Below, piece after piece: positions 21,868 through 30,819 of a stretch of 37,024 nucleotides of DNA. The notes under the pieces were generated by a model. The model was not told the origin of the DNA. It ran no database searches and was given only the letters and a program-made list of their open reading frames with translations. This DNA is from Gemmatimonadota bacterium (GTDB lineage Bacteria; Gemmatimonadota; Gemmatimonadetes; Longimicrobiales; Gaopeijiaceae), in assembly GCA_003248075.1 (NCBI GenBank), contig QJYK01000297.1, positions 1-37,024 of the forward strand, given 5' to 3'. A program made the position numbers and the translations under genes. The first letter of the stretch is position 1. Each line of letters opens with the position of its first letter.

Positions 21868-24366
21868 GTGGCTCGACGGCCGCGGGCGACGTGGAGGCAG
21901 CCGTTGAAGTGGCTCGGGCGACATCCCGTGGCCGGCAACGTGGCGATGGCGGTCGCGTACGCCGCGATCGGGTACATGACGCTCGCCCTGGGAGGCACGG
22001 CGGGGGCCGAATTGCGCCGTGTGGTTTGGTTGAGCTCCGGCATGGCGCTCGCCGTCGGCCTCATCGTCCCGTTCCCGATCTGGCCCGGGGTCGGGGTCGG
22101 GAGCGCGGTGGCGACGGCCCTTGCCGGCGATCCCCCGCTCCACGTGTTCGCCACGGGGATCTCGAATGCGTTCGAGATCGGCTGGGCCGTCGTGCTCCTC
22201 CGGCGCCATCGCTTCCAGGGCTCCCTGCACCGTGTGCGCGACGTGGTTCTGCTCCTCTTCGTGGCGGCCACCACCATCACGCTTCTGGCAGCGCTCGTCT
22301 CCGTGACGTCCCTGGTCGCCACCGGCGGGGCACCGCGCAGCGCCTTCCTGCGCATCTGGTTGATGTGGTGGCTCACCCACGCGATGGGCATGCTCCTGGT
22401 CGTGCCGCCGGTGCTCACGCTCCGCGAGGGGTGGCGGGGGATCCCCTGGCGGCGCCTCGTCCGTCGCACGCTGGTGGTACTCGCGGTGGGGGCGTCCGCC
22501 TGGATCCCCTTCATGGCCCCGCCCAGCTCCATCATCGCCGAGCTGGTGTTCTTGCCTTTCCCGCTGCTCATCTGGGCGGCGGTCCGCCTCGGTATGGGGG
22601 GCGCGGCGCTGGCCACCGTCCCGGTCACCGCCGCGGCGCTCACGGCGGCCGTTCGCTCGGAGGGCCTCTTCATGGGCCGATCCGAGAACGAGGCGCTCTT
22701 TCTGACGTGGTGCTACACCTCGGTCGCCGTGGCCTCGACGCTCTTCGTCGCTGCCCTCGTGGTGGAGCGAGAGCGGGTCCGCAGCAGGCTCTCGCACGGA
22801 GAGCGGCGCCTGCGCGCAGTGCTGGACGCTACGGGCGACGGGATGCTCGTTGCAGACGGCGCGGGAACGATCACCGACGTCAACCGCGCTTTGAGCCAGA
22901 TGGCGGGAACCAGGGAGCCCGAGGTCGGGGAGTCGGCCCAGGCGTTTCTGGCACGCTGGGGCGCCACCGAGGAGATGAACGAGGGTCCGCTCCCCCTGAG
23001 CCACGTCCCTCCACTGGACCCCGTCCGCGTCCGCGCCCGCCTGCGGCTGGACGACGACCGCATCCTCGAGGCCGAGAGTGCGCCCCTGATGCGCTCCGAC
23101 GGGGTCGAGGGGCGGATCTGGTCGTTCCACGACATCACGCGCCGGGTTCGCGACGAGGAGGAACGTCAGAGGCTCCAGGCCAGGCTCCTGCAGGGCCAGA
23201 AGCTCGAGAGCCTCGGGGTGCTCGCGGGCGGCATCGCTCACGACTTCAACAACCTGCTCGCTGGCATCGTGGGGCACGCCGACCTGCTCCGGGAATCCGA
23301 CCGACTCGGTCCAAGTGAGCTGGCGGACGTGGAGGGCATCGTCGCCACCGTCGATCAAGCAGCCGGCCTGTGTCGGCAGATGCTCGCCTACACCGGCAAG
23401 CGACCGCTCCAGATCGGACCGGTGGACGTGGCCCGCTGTGCGCGCGAGATCGGTCAGCTGCTGCGGGTGTCGGTGTCCCGCGAGGTCGAGCTGGAGCTGA
23501 GCCTCGGACCCGAGCCCGCAGTCGCTGCCGTCGATGAGACCCAGGTGCGCCAGGTCATCCTGAATCTGGTGACCAACGCCTCCGAGGCTGTCCAGGCCGG
23601 CCCCGGCCACGGTACGGTCAGGGTGTCCGTGTCGCGACGCCATCTGGACGATGAGTCCCTGTCGGGAGCGCTTCTATCCGAGACGGCGGCGCCCGGAGAC
23701 CACGTCGTGGTCGTGGTCGAAGACGGAGGGATCGGGATGCGGCCCGGGACGATCGGGAGGATCTTCGACCCCTTCTACTCCTCGAAAGGGCCGGGACGGG
23801 GGTTGGGGCTCGCGGCGACCCTGGGCGTGGTGCGCGCCTACCATGGCGCCCTCTTCGTCGAGAGCGCGCCAGGGCTCGGCACGCGCTTCGAGGTCGCATT
23901 CCCGGCCTCGGACGCCACGCCGCTCGGCCTTCAGAAGACGCACGACCCGGTGATGCAGGGGCATGAACGGAGGGTCCTGGTCGTCGACGACGAGGAGCGG
24001 GTGCGCGAGGTCGTGACCCGAATCCTCGAGGCCGCCGGCTACCAGGTGCTGGTCGCGGTCGACGGGGACGATGCTTTGGCGGTCCTGGAGTCGGACCAGG
24101 GTCGCGTGGACGCGGTGCTCCTCGATCTCACCATGCCGCGGCGTGGCGGCGTCGCCACGCTCCGCGAGATGCGCGCGCGTGGCCACTCCATGCCCGTGCT
24201 GGTCGCGAGCGGCTACAGCGACCAGAGCACTCCGCCCGGTCTCGAGGTCGCGCGCTTCGTCCAGAAGCCGGTGCGGGCCGACGCGCTGAGGCGCGCCCTG
24301 GCGGACGTGCTCCGCGAGGTTGGCGACGGTCCGCCCAACGAGGTGGGCAGGAAAGACGTGGTTTGA
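21868..24366 (+). CDS. MASE1 hybrid sensor histidine kinase with PAS and receiver domains
   Basis: 832 aa. A multi-helix MASE1-type membrane sensor (about 20-305) is followed by a PAS-like domain (about 310-430, RLRAVLDATGDGMLVADGAG) and a HisKA domain with phospho-acceptor H458 in GGIAHDFNNLLAG. The ATPase domain contains NLVTNASEAV, VEDGGIGM and GRGLGLAATLGV. A C-terminal receiver (about 702-815) has D707/D708, phospho-acceptor D753 in LLDLTMP and K800 in QKPV. All key residues are present, so an internal phosphorelay is expected. No output regulator is adjacent, though the membrane LuxR protein lies 2.6 kb upstream. The GTG at 21868 is used; a TTG at 21904 with GGAGG at 21893-21897 is a real alternative. 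Confidence 0.87.
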   Translation: MARRPRATWRQPLKWLGRHPVAGNVAMAVAYAAIGYMTLALGGTAGAELRRVVWLSSGMALAVGLIVPFPIWPGVGVGSAVATALAGDPPLHVFATGISNAFEIGWAVVLLRRHRFQGSLHRVRDVVLLLFVAATTITLLAALVSVTSLVATGGAPRSAFLRIWLMWWLTHAMGMLLVVPPVLTLREGWRGIPWRRLVRRTLVVLAVGASAWIPFMAPPSSIIAELVFLPFPLLIWAAVRLGMGGAALATVPVTAAALTAAVRSEGLFMGRSENEALFLTWCYTSVAVASTLFVAALVVERERVRSRLSHGERRLRAVLDATGDGMLVADGAGTITDVNRALSQMAGTREPEVGESAQAFLARWGATEEMNEGPLPLSHVPPLDPVRVRARLRLDDDRILEAESAPLMRSDGVEGRIWSFHDITRRVRDEEERQRLQARLLQGQKLESLGVLAGGIAHDFNNLLAGIVGHADLLRESDRLGPSELADVEGIVATVDQAAGLCRQMLAYTGKRPLQIGPVDVARCAREIGQLLRVSVSREVELELSLGPEPAVAAVDETQVRQVILNLVTNASEAVQAGPGHGTVRVSVSRRHLDDESLSGALLSETAAPGDHVVVVVEDGGIGMRPGTIGRIFDPFYSSKGPGRGLGLAATLGVVRAYHGALFVESAPGLGTRFEVAFPASDATPLGLQKTHDPVMQGHERRVLVVDDEERVREVVTRILEAAGYQVLVAVDGDDALAVLESDQGRVDAVLLDLTMPRRGGVATLREMRARGHSMPVLVASGYSDQSTPPGLEVARFVQKPVRADALRRALADVLREVGDGPPNEVGRKDVV

Positions 24367-24478
24367 GGCGATTCGACGCGTGAAGCGGGGGACCTCCGTG
24401 CAACGCCCCGGAAACCGCGCGCGTCACACCTCGTAGTGGATTCGTGGGGCTACGCATACGCGAGGGTAGGGGGAGACG

Positions 24479-25708
24479 ATGATGACTCGGCAAACGAGAG
24501 AGGACGCGAAGAATCTGTCGTTGATCACCGGTGCGGCCCTCGTGGGCATCGCCCTGACCGCCGTCGCCGTCGCCCGATCTGCCGCACCGGTGCGGGTGAC
24601 CTCCCCGGTCGTCGTCCGCGTGGCCGAGCGGGTACATGCGGCGCCCATGTCCGCTGGCGATCGGCTCTACGGCTCCGTAACCACCCGCGACGGGGCCCGC
24701 TTCGAGGGCTTCCTGAGGTGGGACCGAAACGAGGGGAGCTGGACGGACGTGCTCGACGCCAACAAGGAACAGGATGGGCGGACGACCCAGTCGGGCATCC
24801 GATTCGGGAACGTTCGACTGATCGAGCGCCTGGGGCGCGGCGAGGCGATGCTGACCCTGCGGTCGGGCGAGCACGTCCGCATGAGCGGTCGGGCCACCGA
24901 CCTCGGAGACGGCCTTCGGGCGCTCCGCGTCGATCGTCCCGGGCTGGCCGAGGTCGAGCTCGGTTGGGGCGATCTGGACGTCGTGGAGCTGATGCCGGCA
25001 CCGGTCGAGGCGCATCCGACGGAAGGCCGCATCCGTGGTGTGCTCCGCACACGCTCGGGAGCCTCGTTTTCGGGCGCCGTCTCCTGGGACGTGGACGAGA
25101 TCTATTCCGGGGACCTGCTCGACGGCGACGTCGCCGGGGAGCGGGCGCGCATTCCGTTCGGGGAGATCGCCGCGATCGAGCGCTACAGCCGGCGGGCGGC
25201 GCGCGTCCTTCTCCGCTCGGGCGAGGAGCTGGTCCTCGAAGGCACCAACGACGTCGACGACTCCAACAGCGGTATCGCCGTCTCGGACCCCGAGCTAGGG
25301 GAGGTGAAGGTGTCGTGGGGCGAGTTCGACCGCGTCGACTTCGACGATGTCGAAGCGTCCGCGCCGGAAGTCTCCTTCGACGGTGGAAGGCGGATCCAGG
25401 GCACGGTCCTGACGTCGGCGGGAGAGCGCTTCAACGGGCTCGTTCGTTGGGATGCCGACGAGGCGAGCACCTGGGAGATGCTCAACGGAGAGCAGGACGG
25501 CGTCGCGTTCCAGGTCGAGTTCAGCCGCATCGCTCGGCTCGAGCGGACGGCGCGGGGTACACGGGTCGAGCTTCGCGACGGACGCTCGTTCGAGCTGTCC
25601 GGATCGAACGACGTCGACGACGGCAACCGGGGCATCTTGATCGATGTCGGAGGCCGCACGGTGCGCGTGTCGTGGGACGAGTTCGCGGAGCTGCGACTGG
25701 ACGGCTGA
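24479..25708 (+). CDS. Exported or membrane-anchored protein of three tandem ~100-residue repeats, unknown function
   Basis: 409 aa. A hydrophobic segment (about 13-33) is a signal or anchor. Three tandem repeats follow at about 63-171, 185-287 and 305-407. Each opens with a G-x-(V/L)-x-T-x-x-G-x-x-F-x-G strand ending in WD (for example GSVTTRDGARFEGFLRWD and GTVLTSAGERFNGLVRWD). Each has a middle I-x-x-(I/L)-E-R motif and closes with a V-x-(L/V)-x-W-(G/D)-(E/D)-(F/L) strand. Repeats 2 and 3 carry acidic loops NDVDDSNSG and NDVDDGNRG that could bind calcium; repeat 1 has a diverged version. I do not recognise the family. The beta-rich pattern suggests an envelope adhesion or scaffold protein. 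The ATG at 24479 follows a GGGGGAGA site. Confidence 0.75.
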   Translation: MMTRQTREDAKNLSLITGAALVGIALTAVAVARSAAPVRVTSPVVVRVAERVHAAPMSAGDRLYGSVTTRDGARFEGFLRWDRNEGSWTDVLDANKEQDGRTTQSGIRFGNVRLIERLGRGEAMLTLRSGEHVRMSGRATDLGDGLRALRVDRPGLAEVELGWGDLDVVELMPAPVEAHPTEGRIRGVLRTRSGASFSGAVSWDVDEIYSGDLLDGDVAGERARIPFGEIAAIERYSRRAARVLLRSGEELVLEGTNDVDDSNSGIAVSDPELGEVKVSWGEFDRVDFDDVEASAPEVSFDGGRRIQGTVLTSAGERFNGLVRWDADEASTWEMLNGEQDGVAFQVEFSRIARLERTARGTRVELRDGRSFELSGSNDVDDGNRGILIDVGGRTVRVSWDEFAELRLDG

Positions 25709-25739
25709 GCGTCGGGCGTCTCGCCGCGAGGGGGTGCTC

Positions 25740-25756
25740 GTGCCGGGTACCGGCGC
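25740..25756. terminator. Hairpin between convergent genes
   Basis: GCCGG-GTA-CCGGC (25742-25754), extended by a G-T wobble and a G-C pair, lies between the stops of the convergent triple-repeat and DinB-like genes. There is no U-tract, so its role as a bidirectional terminator is inferred from position. Confidence 0.33.
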
Positions 25757-25765
25757 AGAGCTTCC

Positions 25766-26290
25766 CTAGACCCGAAGCGGATGCCCCCGCTGGAGCACCG
25801 GGGGCTCGCACAGGGCCGGATCGAGCTGTCGCAGGTGGTGCCGCAGGTGCGCCACGTAATCGCGCATGAGGTAGTCGATCGAAGCCGCCTCCCCGGCGGG
25901 AACGACCTCCCACGCGATCTGGTCGAGGTTGTGGTCGCAGGTCTCGCGCAGGCGGAGCCGGTCCGGCACGTGATCCATCAGGCGAGCGAGGTGGAGGTTG
26001 AACGCCTCCCAGAGGTCGACGAGACCGATCCATGGCGCCTCGACGTGGCGCTGGACGGAGACCCATTCGTCCTGCTCGTAGCCGGGAAAACGGAGGTGCT
26101 CCTGCAGCTGGGCGCGGACGAACCGGTCGTGGTTGTTCGATGCCGAGTCGATGAGATGGCCCACGATCTGCTTCGGCGTCCACGCTCCCGGGCGCCGGGG
26201 GGTGGATGCACGCTGCTCGGACCAGCCCCTCAGGGAGGCAGCCGCGAAGGGCACCAACGTGCGAAGCTCGTCGGCAGCGGGGGCGCTCAT
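25766..26290 (-). CDS. DinB-like putative metalloprotein
   Basis: 174 aa, the normal length for the DinB/YfiT-type four-helix bundle. Likely metal ligands are H45 in KQIVGHLIDSASNN, H148 in YVAHLRHHL and H152 four residues later, the usual three-histidine arrangement. Family members include thiol-dependent transferases (bacillithiol or mycothiol S-transferases) and many uncharacterised proteins; the substrate cannot be inferred. The ATG at 26290 is preceded by AGGAGGG. It is divergent from the amidohydrolase gene (141 bp gap) and convergent with the repeat protein. Confidence 0.83.
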   Translation of the reverse strand: MSAPAADELRTLVPFAAASLRGWSEQRASTPRRPGAWTPKQIVGHLIDSASNNHDRFVRAQLQEHLRFPGYEQDEWVSVQRHVEAPWIGLVDLWEAFNLHLARLMDHVPDRLRLRETCDHNLDQIAWEVVPAGEAASIDYLMRDYVAHLRHHLRQLDPALCEPPVLQRGHPLRV

Positions 26291-26431
26291 TCCTGAACCC
26301 TCCTTCCTCGATCGGTGACGGCGATCGCCACCGGAATCGGCAGCGACCCTGAACGGTGGCGCCGTTGGGTCCCACGCGCCACACTTCCCGAAGCGAAACG
26401 GATCGCCCCCACGTTCGACCGGAGATGCCCG

Positions 26432-27703
26432 ATGCGTGCGACCGTCGTCACCCTCCTCGCGGTGGCCCCTGCCGCTGCCGCGCTGGCCACGTCCCCGGCA
26501 GCCCCGACCGCGACCGCCGCGAGCCAGGCCAGCGACGTCGTACTGAAGGCTGCGCTGGCGTACGACGGCGACGGACGCCGCGTCACGCCGGCCCAGGTTC
26601 AGGTCCGCGGCGAGCGCATCGTCGCGGTCGGAGCGGACGTCGCCGTCACCGCCGGGACGCGCGTGGTGGACCTCGGCACCGCGACCCTGGTCCCCGGGCT
26701 GATCGACGCGCACGTCCACATCACGAACCACTTCGATGGGGCGGGGGAGCGTCGCTCTGCGACCTCGCTGTTTGGCGCGCGCGCGGCTCGCGCTCTTCTC
26801 AACAGCGGATTCACGACCGTGCGTACCCTGGGCAGCCCGGATTTCGCGGACCTGGATCTCCGGGACGCGATCGAGCAAGGTCTGGTACCGGGGCCGCGCC
26901 TCCAGGTCTCCGGACAAGGCATCACGGACGGCGCCGGCGCCGTGGCGGCCGAGGGCACCCGGGCGGGACGCGGCGAACGGGCGTCGGGTGAGGAGGAAAT
27001 GAGACGCGCGGTCAGGGCGCGCACGTCGGAGGGCGTCGACTGGGTGAAGATCTTCGCGTCGCAGAGCTCTCGGGCGGGCGGGACGCCAACGTACTCCGAG
27101 GAGCAGCTGCGCTGGGTCGTGGACGAGGCGACGCGTGCCGGTGTGCCCGTGTCGGCACATGCCCACGCTGCTGAAGCGGTCCGGCGGGCGGTGGAGGCCG
27201 GTGCGCGCACGATCGAGCATGGCGCGCTGCTCGATGAGAAGACATTGGAGCTCATGAAGGAGCGCGGCGTCTACTATGCGCCCAATCTGTACCTGTCGGA
27301 GTACTACCTCGAGCACGGCGACGAGTTCGGTTACACCGAGGAGCAGCTGGACTGGACCCGCCGCCTGCTCCCACCACGCACGGAGATCTTCGGCCGGGCT
27401 GCTGCGATGGGCTTGAAGATCGTGTTCAGCACCGACGCCAACTCCGGATGGGTCTGGTCCGGTCAGACCGCCCTGGAGTTCGAGCGGCGGGTGGCCGCCG
27501 GACAGTCGACCGCCGACGCGTTGCGTAGCGCCACGAAGGTAGCGGCCGAGGCGTTGGGCGTGGCGGACCGGGTGGGCGACCTCCGCGCCGGGCTCCTCGC
27601 CGACGTCGTAGCGGTCGACGGCGACCCGATCCGTGACATCAGGGCGCTCGGGCGGGTCGTCTTCGTCATGAAGGGTGGGGAGGTGGTCAGCGCACGTCCC
27701 TGA
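26432..27703 (+). CDS. Exported amidohydrolase family protein
   Basis: 423 aa. A hydrophobic, alanine-rich leader (about 1-30) indicates export. Metal ligands are visible: H94-V-H96 after LVPGLIDA, K206 in DWVKIFAS, H243 and H245 in SAHAHAAEAV, H263 in TIEHGAL and D335 in VFSTDANSG. The closing motif GDLRAGLLADVVAVDGDP is typical of the imidazolonepropionase/prolidase-like branch. It is a paralogue in type, though not closely similar throughout, of the amidohydrolase at 5282-6694. Exported enzymes of this branch are often annotated as Xaa-Pro or cyclic-amide hydrolases; I cannot assign a substrate. The ATG at 26432 has GGAGA at 26421-26425. Confidence 0.87.
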   Translation: MRATVVTLLAVAPAAAALATSPAAPTATAASQASDVVLKAALAYDGDGRRVTPAQVQVRGERIVAVGADVAVTAGTRVVDLGTATLVPGLIDAHVHITNHFDGAGERRSATSLFGARAARALLNSGFTTVRTLGSPDFADLDLRDAIEQGLVPGPRLQVSGQGITDGAGAVAAEGTRAGRGERASGEEEMRRAVRARTSEGVDWVKIFASQSSRAGGTPTYSEEQLRWVVDEATRAGVPVSAHAHAAEAVRRAVEAGARTIEHGALLDEKTLELMKERGVYYAPNLYLSEYYLEHGDEFGYTEEQLDWTRRLLPPRTEIFGRAAAMGLKIVFSTDANSGWVWSGQTALEFERRVAAGQSTADALRSATKVAAEALGVADRVGDLRAGLLADVVAVDGDPIRDIRALGRVVFVMKGGEVVSARP

Positions 27704-27748
27704 TCGCGCCGAGGACCGGCGCGACGGCGGCGACCACCACGAGGGACT

Positions 27749-27782
27749 TGCGTCGAATATAGGGTGACACCATATAGTGTCA
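27749..27782 (+). promoter_or_regulatory. Promoter with overlapping PadR operator palindromes
   Basis: TTGCGT (27749-27754), an 18-bp spacer and TATAGT (27773-27778) form a good sigma-70 promoter. Two overlapping near-palindromes cover it: TATAGGGTGACACCATATA (27758-27776, 8 of 9 pairs) in the spacer and TGACACCATATAGTGTCA (27765-27782, 8 of 9 pairs) across the -10 box. Binding by a dimer would block polymerase. The PadR gene starts at 27808, so negative autoregulation of the PadR-permease pair is the natural reading. Confidence 0.65.
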
Positions 27783-27807
27783 GTCCCTGTATTCTCCGGG
27801 AGGCCTC

Positions 27808-28167
27808 GTGACCCCAACGCCGGCGACGTCGTTCCTGCCCCTCACACACGTCACGTACCACCTGCTCCTGTCCTTGGCCGGCGCGACGCGCCACGGGTAC
27901 GGGATCATCAAGGACGTGGAGGACCGGACCGGCGGACGACTGGTCCTGGAGGCGGGAACCCTCTATGCGGCCATCAAGCGCGCCCGCGACGACGGGCTCC
28001 TCCAGGAGCAGGCGCCGCCTGAAGGCGCAGACGCGCGGCGGCGCTACTACGGGCTGACGCGGGTGGGACGAGAGGTGCTGCGCCTGGAGTCTGAGCGGCT
28101 CGCCGAGCTCGTCGAGCTCGCGCGGAACGCGCGCGTCCTGCGCCCGGCCTCGGGCCGCGGAAGCTGA
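27808..28167 (+). CDS. PadR-family transcriptional regulator
   Basis: 119 aa winged-helix protein. HVTYHLLLSLAGATRHGYGI, then LEAGTLYAAIKRARDDGLL and the wing ARRRYYGLTRVGREVL are standard PadR features. The GTG start at 27808 has GGGAGG (27798-27803) just upstream. The stop is separated from the permease start by a single base, so the pair is one transcriptional unit. It belongs to a somewhat different subtype from the PadR at 1367-1690, and its operator sequence also differs. The inducing signal is unknown. Confidence 0.9.
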   Translation: MTPTPATSFLPLTHVTYHLLLSLAGATRHGYGIIKDVEDRTGGRLVLEAGTLYAAIKRARDDGLLQEQAPPEGADARRRYYGLTRVGREVLRLESERLAELVELARNARVLRPASGRGS

Positions 28168-28168
28168 C

Positions 28169-30811
28169 GTGCGCATCCTGTTCGAGGTCCTGCTCGCGCT
28201 GACGCCCCGCGACTTCCGCAGGGAATTCGGGGACGAGCTGCGCCGTGTGGCGGACGAGCGCTGTCGGGAGGCGCGGGAGCAGCGCGGTCGAATGGCCGCC
28301 GCCTCGGCCCGCGCGCGCGAGGTCCTCGCGCTCGGCCGCGTGGCGCTGGAGCTTCGGCGCGCCGCCACCCCCGCCGGCGCGGTGACCCTGGAGTCGGTGG
28401 CTCGGGACCTGGGGCTGGGCGCCCGCTCTCTGGCACGGCGACCCGGCTTCGCGTTGATCACGGCAGGAACTCTGGGACTCGGGATCGGGTCCGTGACGAC
28501 CATGTTCAGCGCCGTGAACACGGTGCTGCTCCGACCGCTCCCCTACGCCGATTCCGACCGCATCGTCACGCTGTTCCGGACCGACCTCGAGACGGGTGAG
28601 CGCGGCAACGGCATGTCTGCCGCCGACGTCGTCGACATTGGTGCGATCGCGACGCGCATGGAGTCGGTGGCGGTGGCCGAGCCGTGGAGCCTCGACTACC
28701 GGGTCGACGACCGAACCGAGAGCCTGCGCGCGTGGGCGGTCTCGAGCGCGTTCTTCGAGGCCCTCGGGGTGGAGCCGATCCTGGGCAGGACCTTCGTGCC
28801 CCTGGAATACGCGGACGGTGGCGACGCCGTCGCGATCCTCGGGCACGGGGCTTGGGTGAGCCGCTTCGGAGCGGATCCGGGCATCGTCGGGGGAACGCTG
28901 ACGCTGGACGCATCGCCCACGACCATCGTAGGAGTGCTCCCGCCGGAGTTCGGCTTTCCCAACCGGGCCGAGCTGTGGCTGCCGCGGCCGCCGCGGTCCT
29001 GGGACCAGGAGTCGCGCAGCCAGGATTTCATGGCCGGGGTGGCTCGGTTGGGCCCCGGCGCATCTCTGGCCGAGGCGCGGGCCGAGCTGGACCGGATCGG
29101 GACATCGTTGGCCGAAGACTACCCCGAATCGAATTGGGGGTCGGGCTTCACGGCCGTCCCGCTCAGGGATCATCTCTTCGGGGATGTGCGCACGCCCCTT
29201 CTGGTGATGCTCGTCGCCGTCGCGCTCGTGCTCTTGATCGCCTGCGCGAACGTGGCGGCGCTGGTGCTGTCCCGGGGCGCCCAGCGGGAGCGCGAGTACG
29301 CCCTTCGGGGCGCCATGGGTGCCGGCATCGGACGGATGATCGCGCATGTCGCGGCGGAGAGCGTCGTGCTGGCGGGTGCCGGATGCGTCTTGGGTATCGG
29401 GATGACCTATGGCGGCGTCGCCGCGCTCCGACGCCTCGGCCCGAGCCACCTACCGAGGATCGACGAGCTGCAGGTCGACGGGACAGTGCTCCTCTTCGGG
29501 ATCGCCCTGGGCGCGCTGAGCGCGTTGCTGGCCGGACTCACTCCATGCCTTCGCCTGGCCCGGCCCGACCTGGCGGGGGCCCTGTCCGACGGTGCTCGAG
29601 GGACCGGCGGCCTGCGTCACCGACGCCTGCGAGGCCGACTCGTGGTCGTGCAGGTCGCGTCCTCCATGGTTCTCCTGATCGGTGCGGGCCTGCTCCTTCG
29701 GAGCTTCCGGACCCTGGTGGGCCAGGAGCTCGGCTTCGATCCCCAGGACCGGCTGGCGGTACAACTGTTCGCGTACGACTACGCGAACCCTGGCGAGCGA
29801 TCTGCGTTCCTGTCGCGTGCGATCGAGAATGTCGAGGCCGTGCCAGGAGTCCGCGGCGTGGCGCTCACGTCCGAGGTGCCGGGCGCAACCGACGGCGTGA
29901 TCGCCCGCCTGGACATCGACTTGCCCTTCACGATCGCCGACCGCGCCGTTCCACCCGCCGGGCAGGAGCCGGTCGCTCGGGCGAACGCGGTCTCGCCCGA
30001 CTACTTCGAGCTGATGGGCATTCAGGTCCTCTCGGGGCGGGGCCCGGCGCGCTCGGACCTCCCGGAGACACCTCCGGTGATCGCGGTCAACGAGACCCTG
30101 TCGCGCCAGATCTCCGGCGACGGAAACCCCATCGGCGAACGGCTGCGCATCCGTTTCGGGCGGCGGGACGTGGACTGGGAGGTGGTGGGCGTCGTTCGCG
30201 ACATCAGGGCGCTGGGGCACGCCTCGGAGCCTCGCGCCGAGGTCTTCTTCCCCATGAGCCAGGTGGATGTCGGGAGCCTGGTGCTGGTGGCCAGAACCGA
30301 GGTCGATGCCGCAACGCTCACACGCGCCGTCATGGAGGCGATCTGGCGCGCCAATCCGGCGCAATCGATCTGGGGCGTCTCGACCGTGGACGGCCTGGTC
30401 GCAGATTGGCTCCGGGGACGTCGGTTCAACCTCTTGCTTCTCTCCGCTTTTGCGACCGTCTCGTTGGTGCTCGCCGCCGTGGGCATCTATGGGCTCGTGA
30501 GCTTCTCGGTCGAGCGACGCGTGGCGGAGCTCGGCATCCGTCGCGCGCTCGGTGGCGGGAGTGCCGCGCTGATGGGGATGGTGATCCGAGAAGGAGCCAC
30601 GCTGGCGGGAATCGGCGTCGCGCTGGGTGTCGTCATCGCGCTGGGACTGTCCCGCTTCATTCGCGGAATGCTCTATGGCGTGGAGCCCACCGATCCGCTG
30701 ACGGTCGGAGCTCTGGCCGCTTCGATGCTCGCGGTGGCCATGGCCGCTTCTCTGGTGCCCGCGCTGAGGGCGATGCGCGTCGATCCCGTCCGCGTGCTGC
30801 GTGGCGAGTGA
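28169..30811 (+). CDS. ADOP-class FtsX/MacB-like ABC permease
   Basis: 880 aa. The prefix domain (PRDFRREFGDELRRVADERC) is followed by a helix near 94-116, LLRPLPYADSDRIVTLF opening the MacB core, and a central FtsX block with LIACANVAALVLSRGAQRER. A second MacB-like core and a final FtsX block follow (ERRVAELGIRRALGGGSAAL); the last residues, MRVDPVRVLRGE, match the conserved C-terminus. The GTG at 28169 lies one base after the PadR stop. No ATPase or membrane-fusion protein is nearby, as is common for this class. It is the third such permease in the window, and the three are clearly diverged from each other rather than recent copies. Confidence 0.9.
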   Translation: MRILFEVLLALTPRDFRREFGDELRRVADERCREAREQRGRMAAASARAREVLALGRVALELRRAATPAGAVTLESVARDLGLGARSLARRPGFALITAGTLGLGIGSVTTMFSAVNTVLLRPLPYADSDRIVTLFRTDLETGERGNGMSAADVVDIGAIATRMESVAVAEPWSLDYRVDDRTESLRAWAVSSAFFEALGVEPILGRTFVPLEYADGGDAVAILGHGAWVSRFGADPGIVGGTLTLDASPTTIVGVLPPEFGFPNRAELWLPRPPRSWDQESRSQDFMAGVARLGPGASLAEARAELDRIGTSLAEDYPESNWGSGFTAVPLRDHLFGDVRTPLLVMLVAVALVLLIACANVAALVLSRGAQREREYALRGAMGAGIGRMIAHVAAESVVLAGAGCVLGIGMTYGGVAALRRLGPSHLPRIDELQVDGTVLLFGIALGALSALLAGLTPCLRLARPDLAGALSDGARGTGGLRHRRLRGRLVVVQVASSMVLLIGAGLLLRSFRTLVGQELGFDPQDRLAVQLFAYDYANPGERSAFLSRAIENVEAVPGVRGVALTSEVPGATDGVIARLDIDLPFTIADRAVPPAGQEPVARANAVSPDYFELMGIQVLSGRGPARSDLPETPPVIAVNETLSRQISGDGNPIGERLRIRFGRRDVDWEVVGVVRDIRALGHASEPRAEVFFPMSQVDVGSLVLVARTEVDAATLTRAVMEAIWRANPAQSIWGVSTVDGLVADWLRGRRFNLLLLSAFATVSLVLAAVGIYGLVSFSVERRVAELGIRRALGGGSAALMGMVIREGATLAGIGVALGVVIALGLSRFIRGMLYGVEPTDPLTVGALAASMLAVAMAASLVPALRAMRVDPVRVLRGE

Positions 30812-30819
30812 GCCCGCTC

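Noticed and set aside
24428-24465. Short inverted repeats (CCTCG/CGAGG, CGTAG/CTACG) before the triple-repeat protein
   Set aside because: The stems are five bases with mutually incompatible pairings, which is expected by chance at this GC content.
26306-26340. Imperfect palindrome around GGCGATCGCC between the DinB and amidohydrolase genes
   Set aside because: The central 10-bp palindrome is common in GC-rich DNA and the flanks pair poorly; no regulator is adjacent.
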